NCBI RefSeq assembly: GCF_014195325.1
Contig: NZ_JACIBK010000001.1
Coordinates: 744,001-808,000, forward strand
Length of the DNA stretch: 64,000 nucleotides
Source of the DNA: Rhizobium sp. BK650
Lineage (GTDB): Bacteria; Pseudomonadota; Alphaproteobacteria; Rhizobiales; Rhizobiaceae
Reading direction: 5' to 3'
The translations under genes were made by a program, and so were the position numbers. The notes below the pieces were generated by a model. It was not told the origin of the DNA, made no database searches, and saw only the letters and a list, made by a program, of their open reading frames with translations. Shown piece by piece: positions 7,719 to 15,910 of this stretch; position 1 is the first letter of the stretch; each line of letters opens with the position of its first letter.

Positions 7719-9005
7719 ATGACAGCGTCCGCTTACAGGGATCATCTCGGCCGGCCGATCGTTGCGGTCACAGGCATGGGCATCATCACCTCGCTCGGTC
7801 AGGGTTTGAAGGACAATTGGGCGGCTCTTTCGTCCGGCACATCAGGCATCCACGAGATCAGCCGTTTCCCGACCGAGGGGCTTTCGACGCGCATTGCCGG
7901 CACAGTCGACTTCATCGACATCCCTGTGCCGAACGCTGTCGAGCGCTCCTATGCGTTTGCCCGCGAGACGACCATCGAAGCGCTTGCCGATGCCGATATA
8001 TCGGGTGATTTTAACGGCCCGCTGTTTCTGGCAGCCCCGCCGATCGAGCCGGAATGGAGCGCCCGTTTCGAGCTTGCCGACCGTTCGCCGGGCGCCGACC
8101 ATCCGGGCGATGCCTACGAGCGGTTTTTAGCTGCCATGCGGCAGCGCCCCGATCCGGCCTTCCATGAAGCCGCACTCTTCGGCGCGATCTCCGAACGTCT
8201 CTCCGATCGTTTCGGGACGCGCGGCCTGCCGGTGACACTCTCGACCGCCTGTGCATCGGGTGTGACAGCGATCCAGCTCGGCATCGAGGCGATCCGCCAA
8301 GGCCGCACCGAGCGGGCGCTGACGGTTGCGACTGATGGTTCGCTGAGTGCGGAAGCGTTGATCCGCTTCTCCCTGCTGTCGGCGCTTTCGACGCAGAACG
8401 ATTCTCCGACCAAGGCTTCTAAGCCCTTCAGCAAGGATCGCGATGGTTTCGTCATTGCCGAGGGTGCTGCGACCTTGGTGCTGGAATCTCTGGAATCGGC
8501 AATTGCCCGCGGTGCCAAGGTGCTCGGCATCATGAAGGGCGCGGGCGACAAGGCCGACAGCTTCCACCGCACGCGCTCGTCGCCCGACGGCGGCCCGGCG
8601 ATCGCGACGATCCGCGCAGCCCTTGCCGATGCCGGCATGGGCGAGGACGATATCGGCTATATCAACGCCCACGGCACCTCGACGCCCGAAAACGACAAGA
8701 TGGAATATGGCTCCATGTCTGCGGTTTTCGGCGAAAAGCTGGTCGGCATTCCGGTCTCCTCCAACAAGTCGATGATCGGCCACACGCTGACGGCAGCCGG
8801 TGCCGTCGAGGCGGTCTTCTCGCTGCAGACGATGCTGACTGGCACGCTGCCGCCGACGATCAACTACAACAACCCGGATCCGTCGATCGTTCTCGATGTC
8901 GTGCCGAACAGGAAGCGGGAAGCCCAGGTTTCGGCCGTGCTTTCCAACTCCTTCGGTTTCGGCGGACAGAACGCCAGCCTTGTCATGGCGCTCGAACCGG
9001 CTTAG
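7719..9005 (+). CDS. fabF1XL: Beta-ketoacyl-ACP synthase FabF1 of the VLCFA cluster
   Basis: 428 residues with an intact Cys-His-His triad: Cys178 in LSTACASG, His318 in NAHGTSTPEND and His355 in MIGHTLTAAGAVE. It should condense malonyl-ACP with the growing acyl-AcpXL chain. The ATG at 7719 has GAGGAG 8 bases upstream; an in-frame GTG at 7710 would lie inside that ribosome site. An insert at about 105-160 (ARFELADRSPGADHPGDAY region) is longer than in E. coli FabF. Adjacent to a ketosynthase lacking the catalytic cysteine, so a FabF1-FabF2 heterodimer is plausible. Confidence 0.93.
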   Translation: MTASAYRDHLGRPIVAVTGMGIITSLGQGLKDNWAALSSGTSGIHEISRFPTEGLSTRIAGTVDFIDIPVPNAVERSYAFARETTIEALADADISGDFNGPLFLAAPPIEPEWSARFELADRSPGADHPGDAYERFLAAMRQRPDPAFHEAALFGAISERLSDRFGTRGLPVTLSTACASGVTAIQLGIEAIRQGRTERALTVATDGSLSAEALIRFSLLSALSTQNDSPTKASKPFSKDRDGFVIAEGAATLVLESLESAIARGAKVLGIMKGAGDKADSFHRTRSSPDGGPAIATIRAALADAGMGEDDIGYINAHGTSTPENDKMEYGSMSAVFGEKLVGIPVSSNKSMIGHTLTAAGAVEAVFSLQTMLTGTLPPTINYNNPDPSIVLDVVPNRKREAQVSAVLSNSFGFGGQNASLVMALEPA

Positions 9006-9041
9006 AGACCCTCCTTGATTTTGGGACGAAGTGGTTTTTGA

Positions 9042-9127
9042 CGTTATCCTCGGGCTTGTCCCGAGGATCTACCTGCGTCACCGGATGACCGCTGGCAGAT
9101 GCTCGGGACAATGCCCAAGCATGACGA
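9042..9127. repeat. RIME-like intergenic palindromic repeat, copy 1
   Basis: An imperfect long palindrome between fabF1 and adh. Its left arm begins CGTTATCCTCGGGCTTGTCC and its right arm is the degenerate complement ending in ATGACG. A better preserved copy is at 28573-28644. The arms match the Rhizobium-specific intergenic mosaic element type. It probably forms a stem-loop in the operon mRNA. Confidence 0.8.
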
Positions 9128-9157
9128 CCATCCACGTAGAAGAAAGAACTATACATC

Positions 9158-10186
9158 ATGCGCGCGCTGCAACTGATCGATGACCGCAAGCTTGAGATCA
9201 CCGACCTGCCGGAACCGGATGCACCGGCCGCCGGCGAAGTGACGCTGCGCGTCAAGGCGGTTGCGCTGAATCATATCGATGTCTGGGGCTGGCGCGGCAT
9301 GGCTTTCGCCAAGCGCAAGATGCCGCTCGTCATCGGTGCGGAAGCCTCCGGCGTGGTCGAAGCGATCGGCCCGGGCGTGGCCAACGTGCTGCCCGGTCAG
9401 CTTGTGTCGATCTATGGCGCGCGCACCTGCGGCCTCTGCCGTCCCTGCCGCGAAGGCCGTGACAATCTCTGTGAACATGTCTCCGGCGTGCACGGCTTCC
9501 ATCTCGACGGTTTTGCGCAGGAGAAGGTGAACCTGCCGGCGCGCCTGTTGGTTCCGGCTCCTCCCGGTGTCGATGCGATCGGCGCAGCACTTGCGCCCGT
9601 CACGTTCGGCACAGTCGAGCATATGCTCTTCGACAATGCCAAGCTCGAGCCCGGCGAAACGATCCTCGTGCATGCCGGAGGTTCCGGCATCGGTACGGCG
9701 GCAATCCAGCTTGCCAAGAAGATCGGCTGCACCGTAATTACCACGGTCGGTTCCGACGACAAGATCGAGAAGGCCAAGGCGCTCGGCGCTGATCACGTCA
9801 TCAACTACCGCACCGACCGTTTCGAAGGCGTGGTGCGTAAGCTCACCAAGAAGAAGGGCGTCGATGTCGTCTTCGAACATGTGGGCAAGGATACCTGGGC
9901 CGGCTCCATGCTCTCCATGAAGCGCGGCGGGCGTCTCGTCACCTGCGGCTCGACCTCGGGTGTCTCGACCGAGATGAACCTGATGATGCTCTTCCAACAG
10001 CAGCTGAAGCTGCTGGGTTCCTTCGGCTGCCGCATGGAGAACATGGCCGACGCCATGCAGAAGATGGGCCGCGGCCTCGTTCATCCCGTCATCGATACCG
10101 AAGTCGGGTTTGACGACATCGACCGCGCACTGGAGCGCATGGAAGGCCGCCAGATCTTCGGCAAGATCATCCTGAAGATGGACTGA
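9158..10186 (+). CDS. adh2XL: Zinc-type MDR alcohol dehydrogenase/enoyl reductase of the VLCFA cluster
   Basis: 342 residues of the medium-chain dehydrogenase/reductase superfamily. GroES-like N-terminal domain with the catalytic-zinc region GAEASGVVEAIG, a structural-zinc loop with four cysteines (CGLCRPCREGRDNLC, about 88-102), then a Rossmann domain with HAGGSGIGTAAIQLAK. In S. meliloti and R. leguminosarum the orthologous position holds the adh gene of the acpXL-lpxXL cluster, thought to reduce an intermediate in elongation or modify the omega-1 position; the exact reaction is unproven. It is separated from lpxXL by five bases. Confidence 0.9.
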   Translation: MRALQLIDDRKLEITDLPEPDAPAAGEVTLRVKAVALNHIDVWGWRGMAFAKRKMPLVIGAEASGVVEAIGPGVANVLPGQLVSIYGARTCGLCRPCREGRDNLCEHVSGVHGFHLDGFAQEKVNLPARLLVPAPPGVDAIGAALAPVTFGTVEHMLFDNAKLEPGETILVHAGGSGIGTAAIQLAKKIGCTVITTVGSDDKIEKAKALGADHVINYRTDRFEGVVRKLTKKKGVDVVFEHVGKDTWAGSMLSMKRGGRLVTCGSTSGVSTEMNLMMLFQQQLKLLGSFGCRMENMADAMQKMGRGLVHPVIDTEVGFDDIDRALERMEGRQIFGKIILKMD

Positions 10187-10191
10187 TCGGG

Positions 10192-11127
10192 TTGAAGCTT
10201 TTCGTCACCAGGATCGTTCTGGCGCTCAGGCATTTCCAGCAATGGCTGGCGGCGCAGCTGATGTTCGGCTTCCTGAACTTCCTGAAACTCTTTCCTGCCG
10301 ATGGCGCTATGCGCTTTGCCGACTGGATGACGCGCCAGATTGGCCGGCGGCTGAAGCGCCATAAGCTGATGCTCTACAATCTGCGCCGGGCTTTCCCGGA
10401 AAAGAGCGAAGCGGAGCTGCAAGAGATTGCGCTCGAGAGCTGGGGCAATATGGGCCGGCTTGCGGCCGAGTATGTCTTCCTGGACCAGCTTTTCGATTTC
10501 GATCCCGAGAGCGACAAGCCGGGCAGGGTGGAAGTATCCGGTATTCCGATCTTCCTGGAGCTGCGCGACAATCCACGCCCTTTCATCGTCTTCACCGGTC
10601 ATACGGGCAATTTCGAGCTGCTGCCAGTTGCCGGTAATGCCTTCGGCCTCAGCGTCACCGTGCTCTTCCGCCCGCCGAACAATCCGTATGTGGCGCAGAA
10701 AGTCTTCGATTTCCGCAGCGGCCGCATGGGCAAGCTGGTGCCTTCGCATGCCGGCTCCTCCTTTGCGCTGGCGCGCCAGCTCGAAGCCGGGCAGGGGGTC
10801 GGAGTGCTGGTCGACCAGAAGTTCGGCCGCGGGTTAAAGACGACGTTCTTCGGCATCGAGACCAAGACCAATCCGCTGTTGCCGAAGCTGGTGCGCCAGT
10901 TCAATTGCGAGGTCTATCCTGCTCGCTGCATCCGTCTTCCCGGCAATCGCTACCGGCTGGAGATCGAACCGAAGCTGGAGATGCCGCGCGACGAAAAGGG
11001 CAATCTTGATCTTCCCGCCACGGCGCAGATGATGAACGACAAGGTGGAGAGCTGGGTACGCCAATACCCCGCCCAGTGGTTGTGGTATCATGACCGCTGG
11101 GATATTAAACGTTCCGTCAGCCTATAA
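10192..11127 (+). CDS. lpxXL: Lipid A very-long-chain acyltransferase LpxXL
   Basis: 311 residues of the LpxL/HtrB lysophospholipid acyltransferase family. It transfers the 27-hydroxyoctacosanoyl chain from AcpXL to a hydroxyacyl group of lipid A on the inner face of the inner membrane. The HX4E catalytic motif is HTGNFE at about 139-144, and a hydrophobic N-terminal anchor (FGFLNFLKLF region) precedes it. The likely start is TTG at 10192, five bases after the adh stop; translation may depend on coupling. It closes the cluster that begins with acpXL. Confidence 0.93.
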   Translation: MKLFVTRIVLALRHFQQWLAAQLMFGFLNFLKLFPADGAMRFADWMTRQIGRRLKRHKLMLYNLRRAFPEKSEAELQEIALESWGNMGRLAAEYVFLDQLFDFDPESDKPGRVEVSGIPIFLELRDNPRPFIVFTGHTGNFELLPVAGNAFGLSVTVLFRPPNNPYVAQKVFDFRSGRMGKLVPSHAGSSFALARQLEAGQGVGVLVDQKFGRGLKTTFFGIETKTNPLLPKLVRQFNCEVYPARCIRLPGNRYRLEIEPKLEMPRDEKGNLDLPATAQMMNDKVESWVRQYPAQWLWYHDRWDIKRSVSL

Positions 11128-11209
11128 ACTTCTGCCTGTAAGATTTTGCTCCTGATTTGTAATCGGTGAAAAGCGACAGGTACGCTTTGGTTGAAAATGA
11201 GCAGAGTTC

Positions 11210-12049
11210 ATGTTATGCGTCTCTACTAGAGCGCGCAAAGTGCCTACCGTAAGGCGTAATCTTTCATTAAGCATAGGCCTTCGACCGGTTTCGGAACGTT
11301 TCTCAGGAAATGGATATGGAGGTATCTTGCTTGAGTTGTTCAGGGCCTTTTCCTTGCGCTGCGTGCAGATCGAGGAAGCGATAAGGCTAGGGGATGATGA
11401 GCGTGTGGAGGCGCTCGACCGCGATATTCAGCCGCTGGTCGAGGCAATCCTCGCCTGTAGGGCGTCCAGTCTCATCGAAGTCTATATGCAGCTTCAATTT
11501 ATAAGCTATCTCATCGGCCAGGATGCCGATGACGGTGCTTTCGTGACGCAATATGCCGCTGTACTCTCCTATTTGCTCGACCGATATTTCGGCGCTCATG
11601 GGCCGGACTGGCGCGGGCCGCTGACGGCAGACATGAAGCTCAGGCAGCCGCCCGCCTATATTCCCGATACCGATAATGGGCAATTCCTCAATGCGGCGAT
11701 CCTGCAGACGTTGCCGGACCGTGTGGCGGTGCTGACGAAGGATTACCGCTACCTGTATTCCAATTCCGCCAATTGCGCCCATCTCGGCAAGACTGCCATG
11801 CAGCTGATCGGCCGCCACATCGTCGAATTCATCGGGGAAGACCGCTTTGCCCACGGGGTGAAGGAAAAGCTCGATGCCTGTTTCGGCGGTATGTCGGTGG
11901 ACTACGTATACGAGCGGGATGAACGCCATAATCGCTGCCGCATGGTGCCGCTCCGCGACGCAGCGAAGAAGGTGATGGGTGCGCTCATCACGATCCAGGG
12001 TCTCGGCCAGAATCTCGGCGCCGCGGCAACGGCAGACGCCGGCGCTTGA
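11210..12049 (+). CDS. PAS-domain protein of unknown function
   Basis: Up to 279 residues. The N-terminal half is helical (LLELFRAFSLRCVQIEEAIRLGDDERVEALDRDIQPL), suggestive of a small helical bundle. The C-terminal half is a PAS fold: LPDRVAVLTKDYRYLYSNSAN, then HIVEFIGEDRF, and strand-rich RCRMVPLRDAAKKVMGALITIQ. No kinase, GGDEF or DNA-binding domain follows, so it may signal by protein contacts. The start is uncertain: ATG at 11210 gives a basic leader of about 35 residues, while TTG at 11327 preceded by GGAGG would begin just before the helical part. Confidence 0.75.
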   Translation: MLCVSTRARKVPTVRRNLSLSIGLRPVSERFSGNGYGGILLELFRAFSLRCVQIEEAIRLGDDERVEALDRDIQPLVEAILACRASSLIEVYMQLQFISYLIGQDADDGAFVTQYAAVLSYLLDRYFGAHGPDWRGPLTADMKLRQPPAYIPDTDNGQFLNAAILQTLPDRVAVLTKDYRYLYSNSANCAHLGKTAMQLIGRHIVEFIGEDRFAHGVKEKLDACFGGMSVDYVYERDERHNRCRMVPLRDAAKKVMGALITIQGLGQNLGAAATADAGA

Positions 12050-12051
12050 CC

Positions 12052-12414
12052 TCAGTCTTTGCTCCAGACGGCTAGCTCGTAGCCGTCCTTGTCGAGAAAA
12101 TGGAAGCGCCGGCCGCCGGGGAAGGGCGTGATCGGCTTTGCTATGGTGCCGCCGGCCTTTTCGACGCCGGCAAGCGCGTCTTCCAGCCTTTCGGCATAGA
12201 GGATGACGAGCGGGCCGCCTGATGAGCGTACGGGGCCGAGAGTGGTGAAGCCGCCCTTCAGCCTTCCGTCGTTGAACTCGCAGTAGTCCTCGCCATAATC
12301 GGTGAAGCTCCAGCCGAAAGCTGTGCCGTAAAAGGCTTTGGCCGCGCCGATATCGGTCACGTTGAACTCGACATAGTCGATGCGGCGGTCATTTTGAGCG
12401 TCGTTGCTGGACAT
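12052..12414 (-). CDS. VOC-family (glyoxalase/bleomycin-resistance-like) protein
   Basis: 120 residues forming one vicinal-oxygen-chelate module pair: DYVEFNVTDIGAAKAFYGTAFGW at the N-terminus and HFLDKDGYELAVWS at the end. This subgroup is commonly annotated as glyoxalase-like with no proven substrate. The gene follows the SRPBCC gene with a single base between stop and start, so both are one operon reading leftward. Confidence 0.85.
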   Translation of the reverse strand: MSSNDAQNDRRIDYVEFNVTDIGAAKAFYGTAFGWSFTDYGEDYCEFNDGRLKGGFTTLGPVRSSGGPLVILYAERLEDALAGVEKAGGTIAKPITPFPGGRRFHFLDKDGYELAVWSKD

Positions 12415-12415
12415 T

Positions 12416-12814
12416 TTATTTCTCCATCATGGATTTCAGAGCTGCCAAATCCTTCTGGACATGGGCGGCGTCGGCGGCGAATTGTTCGTCGGTCATGCCC
12501 GGCAGGCGCAGCAGCGTGAACATTACCTCGCAGCCATCGCCATTCGGCACGATGCGCAGCGCGTTGTAGACGCGAAGACCCGATTCAATCGTGACGGTAT
12601 GGTCGATAACGCCGAATTCGTTCGGCGGCACGAAACTTACCCGGACGCTGCCGAGCGGGCCGTGGGCGATCCAGTCCTCGCCATCAGGCTCCAGGCCGCT
12701 CGCAAGGCCGGAGGCCCAGAGTGGCATGTTCTCCGGCCTGCCGGCGAAATCATAAACATCGCGCCAGTCTCTTTTGATCGTCATGTGGACGATGCGGGCG
12801 GGCATTGTTTTCAT
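12416..12814 (-). CDS. SRPBCC-family small protein
   Basis: 132 residues beginning MKTMPARIVHMTIKRDWRDV. The pattern of an amphipathic helix (DVYDFAGRPENMPLWA) after the first strand and a long C-terminal helix (DEQFAADAAHVQKDLAALKSMM) is that of polyketide-cyclase-like SRPBCC proteins. The ligand is unknown. AAGGAC lies just upstream of the ATG at 12814. First gene of a two-gene operon with the VOC protein. Confidence 0.78.
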   Translation of the reverse strand: MKTMPARIVHMTIKRDWRDVYDFAGRPENMPLWASGLASGLEPDGEDWIAHGPLGSVRVSFVPPNEFGVIDHTVTIESGLRVYNALRIVPNGDGCEVMFTLLRLPGMTDEQFAADAAHVQKDLAALKSMMEK

Positions 12815-12873
12815 CGGTCTGTCCTTTTTGCGCGAGACTAGCAGGCCTGCTTCCTGCGTCTTGAACGAAACGG

Positions 12874-13659
12874 TCAGCGGCCGCTCAATTGGTCGACGAT
12901 GGCGGATGGCGTCAACGTCGTCAGGTCGCCGATCTCGCGGGTCATGTGCGCCTGGTCGGAAAAGCCGGATTCGAGGGCGAGGGCGGCCAGCGGCAGGGTC
13001 GCATCGGCCTGGCAGAGCGCCATGAAACGCTGCAGGCGGCGCACGCGCTCCAGTGTCTTGATACCGTAGCCAAAATGATGGTGGGCTCGGCGGCGCAACT
13101 GCCTCTCGCCGATATCGAGCTTCTGCTGCAGATCCCGTATGCGGTCCGTTCCGCTGTCGGCAGCGGCAAAAATCAGGCAGGCTTCGGGGTCAGCTTCCCT
13201 TTCATACCTTGCCAGCTCTGTCAGCAGGCTGGCGAAGAGCGAGAATTTCCCGTCTCGATCCGTAGAATCGGACAGGCGGGGTTCAAGGAGGGCGGCCTTT
13301 TTGGGCGCAAGGTCACGGAGAGGAACAGAAAGGCCGATGATTTCCGAGAGCGGGATCTTCAGCCAGCTGGCGCCGGCGCCGGGCGCAAACCGCGCACCGA
13401 GAATGCGCATCCCTGGCGTTACGGGCGGAAAGGCGGCCGTGCGGTCTGGACCGGCTACGAAGAGGCTGTCGTCGACGAGGAGCAGGTCGCAACAGCCGTC
13501 CGGTACGATGGCGAGAGGGCCTGCCGTCCTCAGCTCATGCGACCAGAGACAGCGGAAATGCGGGGCAAGTGCCGGCGGCGGCGTATATTCGCGATAGCGC
13601 CCGGCTGTGTTTGCGAGCAGCGGCTTGATATCGCTTTGCATGGCAGCGCTGACTGTCAT
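12874..13659 (-). CDS. AraC-family transcriptional regulator with DUF6597-type sensor
   Basis: 261 residues. N-terminal part has the block HFRCLWSHELR and IVPDGCCDLLLV seen in AraC regulators with a cupin-like domain of unknown ligand. The C-terminal DNA-binding part carries two HTH segments (IGERQLRRRAHHHFGYGIKTL and LAALALESGFSDQAHMTRE). The start at 13659 has GGGAGG 8 bases upstream. The gene is divergent from gnd and reads toward the SRPBCC/VOC pair, which it may control. Confidence 0.85.
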   Translation of the reverse strand: MTVSAAMQSDIKPLLANTAGRYREYTPPPALAPHFRCLWSHELRTAGPLAIVPDGCCDLLLVDDSLFVAGPDRTAAFPPVTPGMRILGARFAPGAGASWLKIPLSEIIGLSVPLRDLAPKKAALLEPRLSDSTDRDGKFSLFASLLTELARYEREADPEACLIFAAADSGTDRIRDLQQKLDIGERQLRRRAHHHFGYGIKTLERVRRLQRFMALCQADATLPLAALALESGFSDQAHMTREIGDLTTLTPSAIVDQLSGR

Positions 13660-13814
13660 TTCGGCCTCCCGAACCCCATTATATGGTGCTTGCCGCTCCA
13701 TTCGAAAAGCCTGTTCCGCCTGCCTTTTTTCGACCCGAATTGACGTTGGCGACCTTGCCGTTTGGCCGAGAGAGTGCCACAACATCGCACCATTTCACTC
13801 ATCGGAGGTTTGTC

Positions 13815-15245
13815 GTGGAAAAGGCAGAAATCGGACTGATCGGCCTTGCCGTCATGGGTTCCAACCTGGCGCTCAACATTGCGGAAAAAGGCAACAAGAT
13901 CGCGGTTTTCAACCGCACGCCTGAAAAAACGGATGAATTCTACGAGAGCGCCGGCGATCTGAAGAAGCAGATTATTCCCTGCAAGACGATCGAGGAATTC
14001 GTCGAGGCGATCCGCCCGCCGCGCCCGATCATCATCATGATCAAGGCCGGCGAGCCGGTCGACCAGCAGATGGAGGCTTTGCGCCCGCATCTCGAAAAGA
14101 ACGACATCATGATCGATGCCGGCAATGCCAATTTCCGCGATACGGTCGCCCGCTTTGACCGCCTCAAGGATACGGGTCTGACCTTCATCGGCATGGGTGT
14201 TTCCGGTGGTGAGGAAGGTGCCCGCCACGGCCCGTCGATCATGGTCGGCGGCACGGAGGATTCCTGGAAGCGGGTCGAAAAGGTGCTGACCTCGATTGCC
14301 GCCAAATACAATGGCGATCCGTGCGTCGCCTGGCTCGGCAATGACGGCGCCGGCCACTTCGTCAAGACGATCCACAACGGCATCGAATATGCCGATATGC
14401 AGATGATCGCCGAGATCTACGGCATCCTGCGTGATGGTCTCGGCAAGAGCGCGGCAGAAATTTCCGGCATTTTCGGCGAGTGGAACAAAGGCCGCCTGAA
14501 CTCGTACCTGATCGAGATTTCCGAGAAAGTGCTTGCCGCCACCGACCCGATCTCCAAGACGCCGATGGTCGACATGATCCTCGACAAGGCAGGCCAGAAG
14601 GGGACCGGCAAGTGGTCGGCGATCGAAGCGCAGAACATGGGTATTCCGGCGACCGGCATCGAAGCTGCGGTCGCCGCCCGCAGCCTCTCCTCAATGAAGG
14701 AACAGCGCGAAGCCGCGCAGAAGATCTTCGGCGATCTCGGCGCTGCCTTCCCAGTCGCTTACGGCCCTGAGTTCAACAAGGATCTGGAGCTGGCGCTGTT
14801 TGCCGGCAAGATCGGCGCCTATGCGCAGGGCTTTGCCGTCATGGCCGAGGCCTCCAAGGAGTTCAACTGGTCGCTGCCGATGCCAACCATCGCCAAGATC
14901 TGGCGTGCCGGCTGCATTATCCGCTCGCAATTCCTCGACGAGATTACCAAGGCCTTTACCGATGCGCCTGACGCGGCAAACCTCATCGTCACTCCGGCCT
15001 TCTCGGCCATGGTCAAGGAATCGATCCCGGCGCTTCGCCGTGTCGTGACCGCCGCAATGACAGCCGGCCTGCCGGTTCCGGCGCTGGCTTCGGCACTGAC
15101 CTATTTCGACGCCTACCGCCAGGGTCGCGGCACTGCCAACCTCATCCAGGCGCAGCGCGACTTCTTCGGCGCCCATGGCTTCGACCGCCTCGACGGCAAG
15201 GACTTCCACCACGGCCCCTGGGGCAGCGGTGCGTCGACCTTCTGA
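13815..15245 (+). CDS. gnd: 6-phosphogluconate dehydrogenase, decarboxylating
   Basis: 476 residues. Converts 6-phosphogluconate to ribulose-5-phosphate, CO2 and NADPH in the oxidative pentose phosphate pathway. The Rossmann motif GLIGLAVMGSNLALN opens the protein; the family signature GVSGGEEGARHGPS lies near residue 130 and the catalytic KTIHNGIEYADMQ near 185. The C-terminal tail FFGAHGFDRLDG that reaches into the partner subunit is intact. GTG at 13815 preceded by CGGAGG is the likely start. A longer in-frame extension exists but is unlike the family. A strong terminator follows. Confidence 0.95.
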   Translation: MEKAEIGLIGLAVMGSNLALNIAEKGNKIAVFNRTPEKTDEFYESAGDLKKQIIPCKTIEEFVEAIRPPRPIIIMIKAGEPVDQQMEALRPHLEKNDIMIDAGNANFRDTVARFDRLKDTGLTFIGMGVSGGEEGARHGPSIMVGGTEDSWKRVEKVLTSIAAKYNGDPCVAWLGNDGAGHFVKTIHNGIEYADMQMIAEIYGILRDGLGKSAAEISGIFGEWNKGRLNSYLIEISEKVLAATDPISKTPMVDMILDKAGQKGTGKWSAIEAQNMGIPATGIEAAVAARSLSSMKEQREAAQKIFGDLGAAFPVAYGPEFNKDLELALFAGKIGAYAQGFAVMAEASKEFNWSLPMPTIAKIWRAGCIIRSQFLDEITKAFTDAPDAANLIVTPAFSAMVKESIPALRRVVTAAMTAGLPVPALASALTYFDAYRQGRGTANLIQAQRDFFGAHGFDRLDGKDFHHGPWGSGASTF

Positions 15246-15264
15246 GGTGCGGATAGAGATGAAG

Positions 15265-15294
15265 AGCCCGGCCGTTGCGCCGGGCTTTGTTATC
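15265..15294 (+). terminator. Rho-independent terminator of gnd
   Basis: An 8-bp perfect stem (AGCCCGGC / GCCGGGCT) with a 6-base loop, followed by TTTGTTAT. It lies 20 bases after the gnd stop. Confidence 0.85.
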
Positions 15295-15334
15295 GCGCCT
15301 TTACACGGCTGATTGCAACTGGGAAGTCTGTGAC

Positions 15335-15733
15335 ATGCTTCATCATGCATCCTTCGGCGTGGTTGATATCGAACATTCGGCCAGATTCTACGACGCCGCG
15401 CTCGGCGCGCTCGGCTATGTCCGAGTCTGGGAGGATATTCGCCCCGGCGAGGAGGAGCAGGCTGTCGGCTACGGCGTACCCGGCGGTGGCGACAAGCTGG
15501 CTATCAAATCGGTCGAGGCGAGGCAGGCTGCGCCGGGTGCGGGCTTTCATCTCGCCTTTGCGGCACCGGATCGGCAGTCGGTCATCGATTTTCATGCGGC
15601 GGCACTTGCACATGGCGGTGTCGACAATGGCGCGCCGGGGCTGAGGCAGCATTATGGGCCGAACTACTTCGCGGCCTTTGTTGTCGATCCGGATGGGTAT
15701 CGTATCGAAGCGGTGTTTAATCAGGCGGGGTGA
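15335..15733 (+). CDS. VOC-family (glyoxalase-like) protein
   Basis: 132 residues beginning MLHHASFGVVDIEHSARFYD and ending VVDPDGYRIEAVFNQAG, the two paired beta-alpha-beta-beta-beta motifs of the vicinal oxygen chelate fold with a likely metal-binding His and the terminal Glu of the YRIEAV strand. The ATG at 15335 starts exactly at the usual family N-terminus; frame upstream is open into the gnd terminator and is not used. Substrate unknown. It stands alone after the gnd terminator. Confidence 0.85.
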   Translation: MLHHASFGVVDIEHSARFYDAALGALGYVRVWEDIRPGEEEQAVGYGVPGGGDKLAIKSVEARQAAPGAGFHLAFAAPDRQSVIDFHAAALAHGGVDNGAPGLRQHYGPNYFAAFVVDPDGYRIEAVFNQAG

Positions 15734-15910
15734 GGGCTTGCAGGCCTGATTGGAATAGAGGGGCGCTGACGTATATCCGGTGTTTGCGCGGGGGATCTGG
15801 AGAATGCGCTGTAGTTGTACTGCGGGGGTCGGCCATGCGAAGACGAAGAGCGGAAGGCCGCTTTCGTTGACGGTGCGTGTCATGACGATGTGATGGGGCG
15901 TTGATGAGCC

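Noticed and set aside
15734..15910. Possible remnant protein on the minus strand
   Set aside because: A short frame with some hydrophobic pattern but no start, ribosome site or family; too weak to list.
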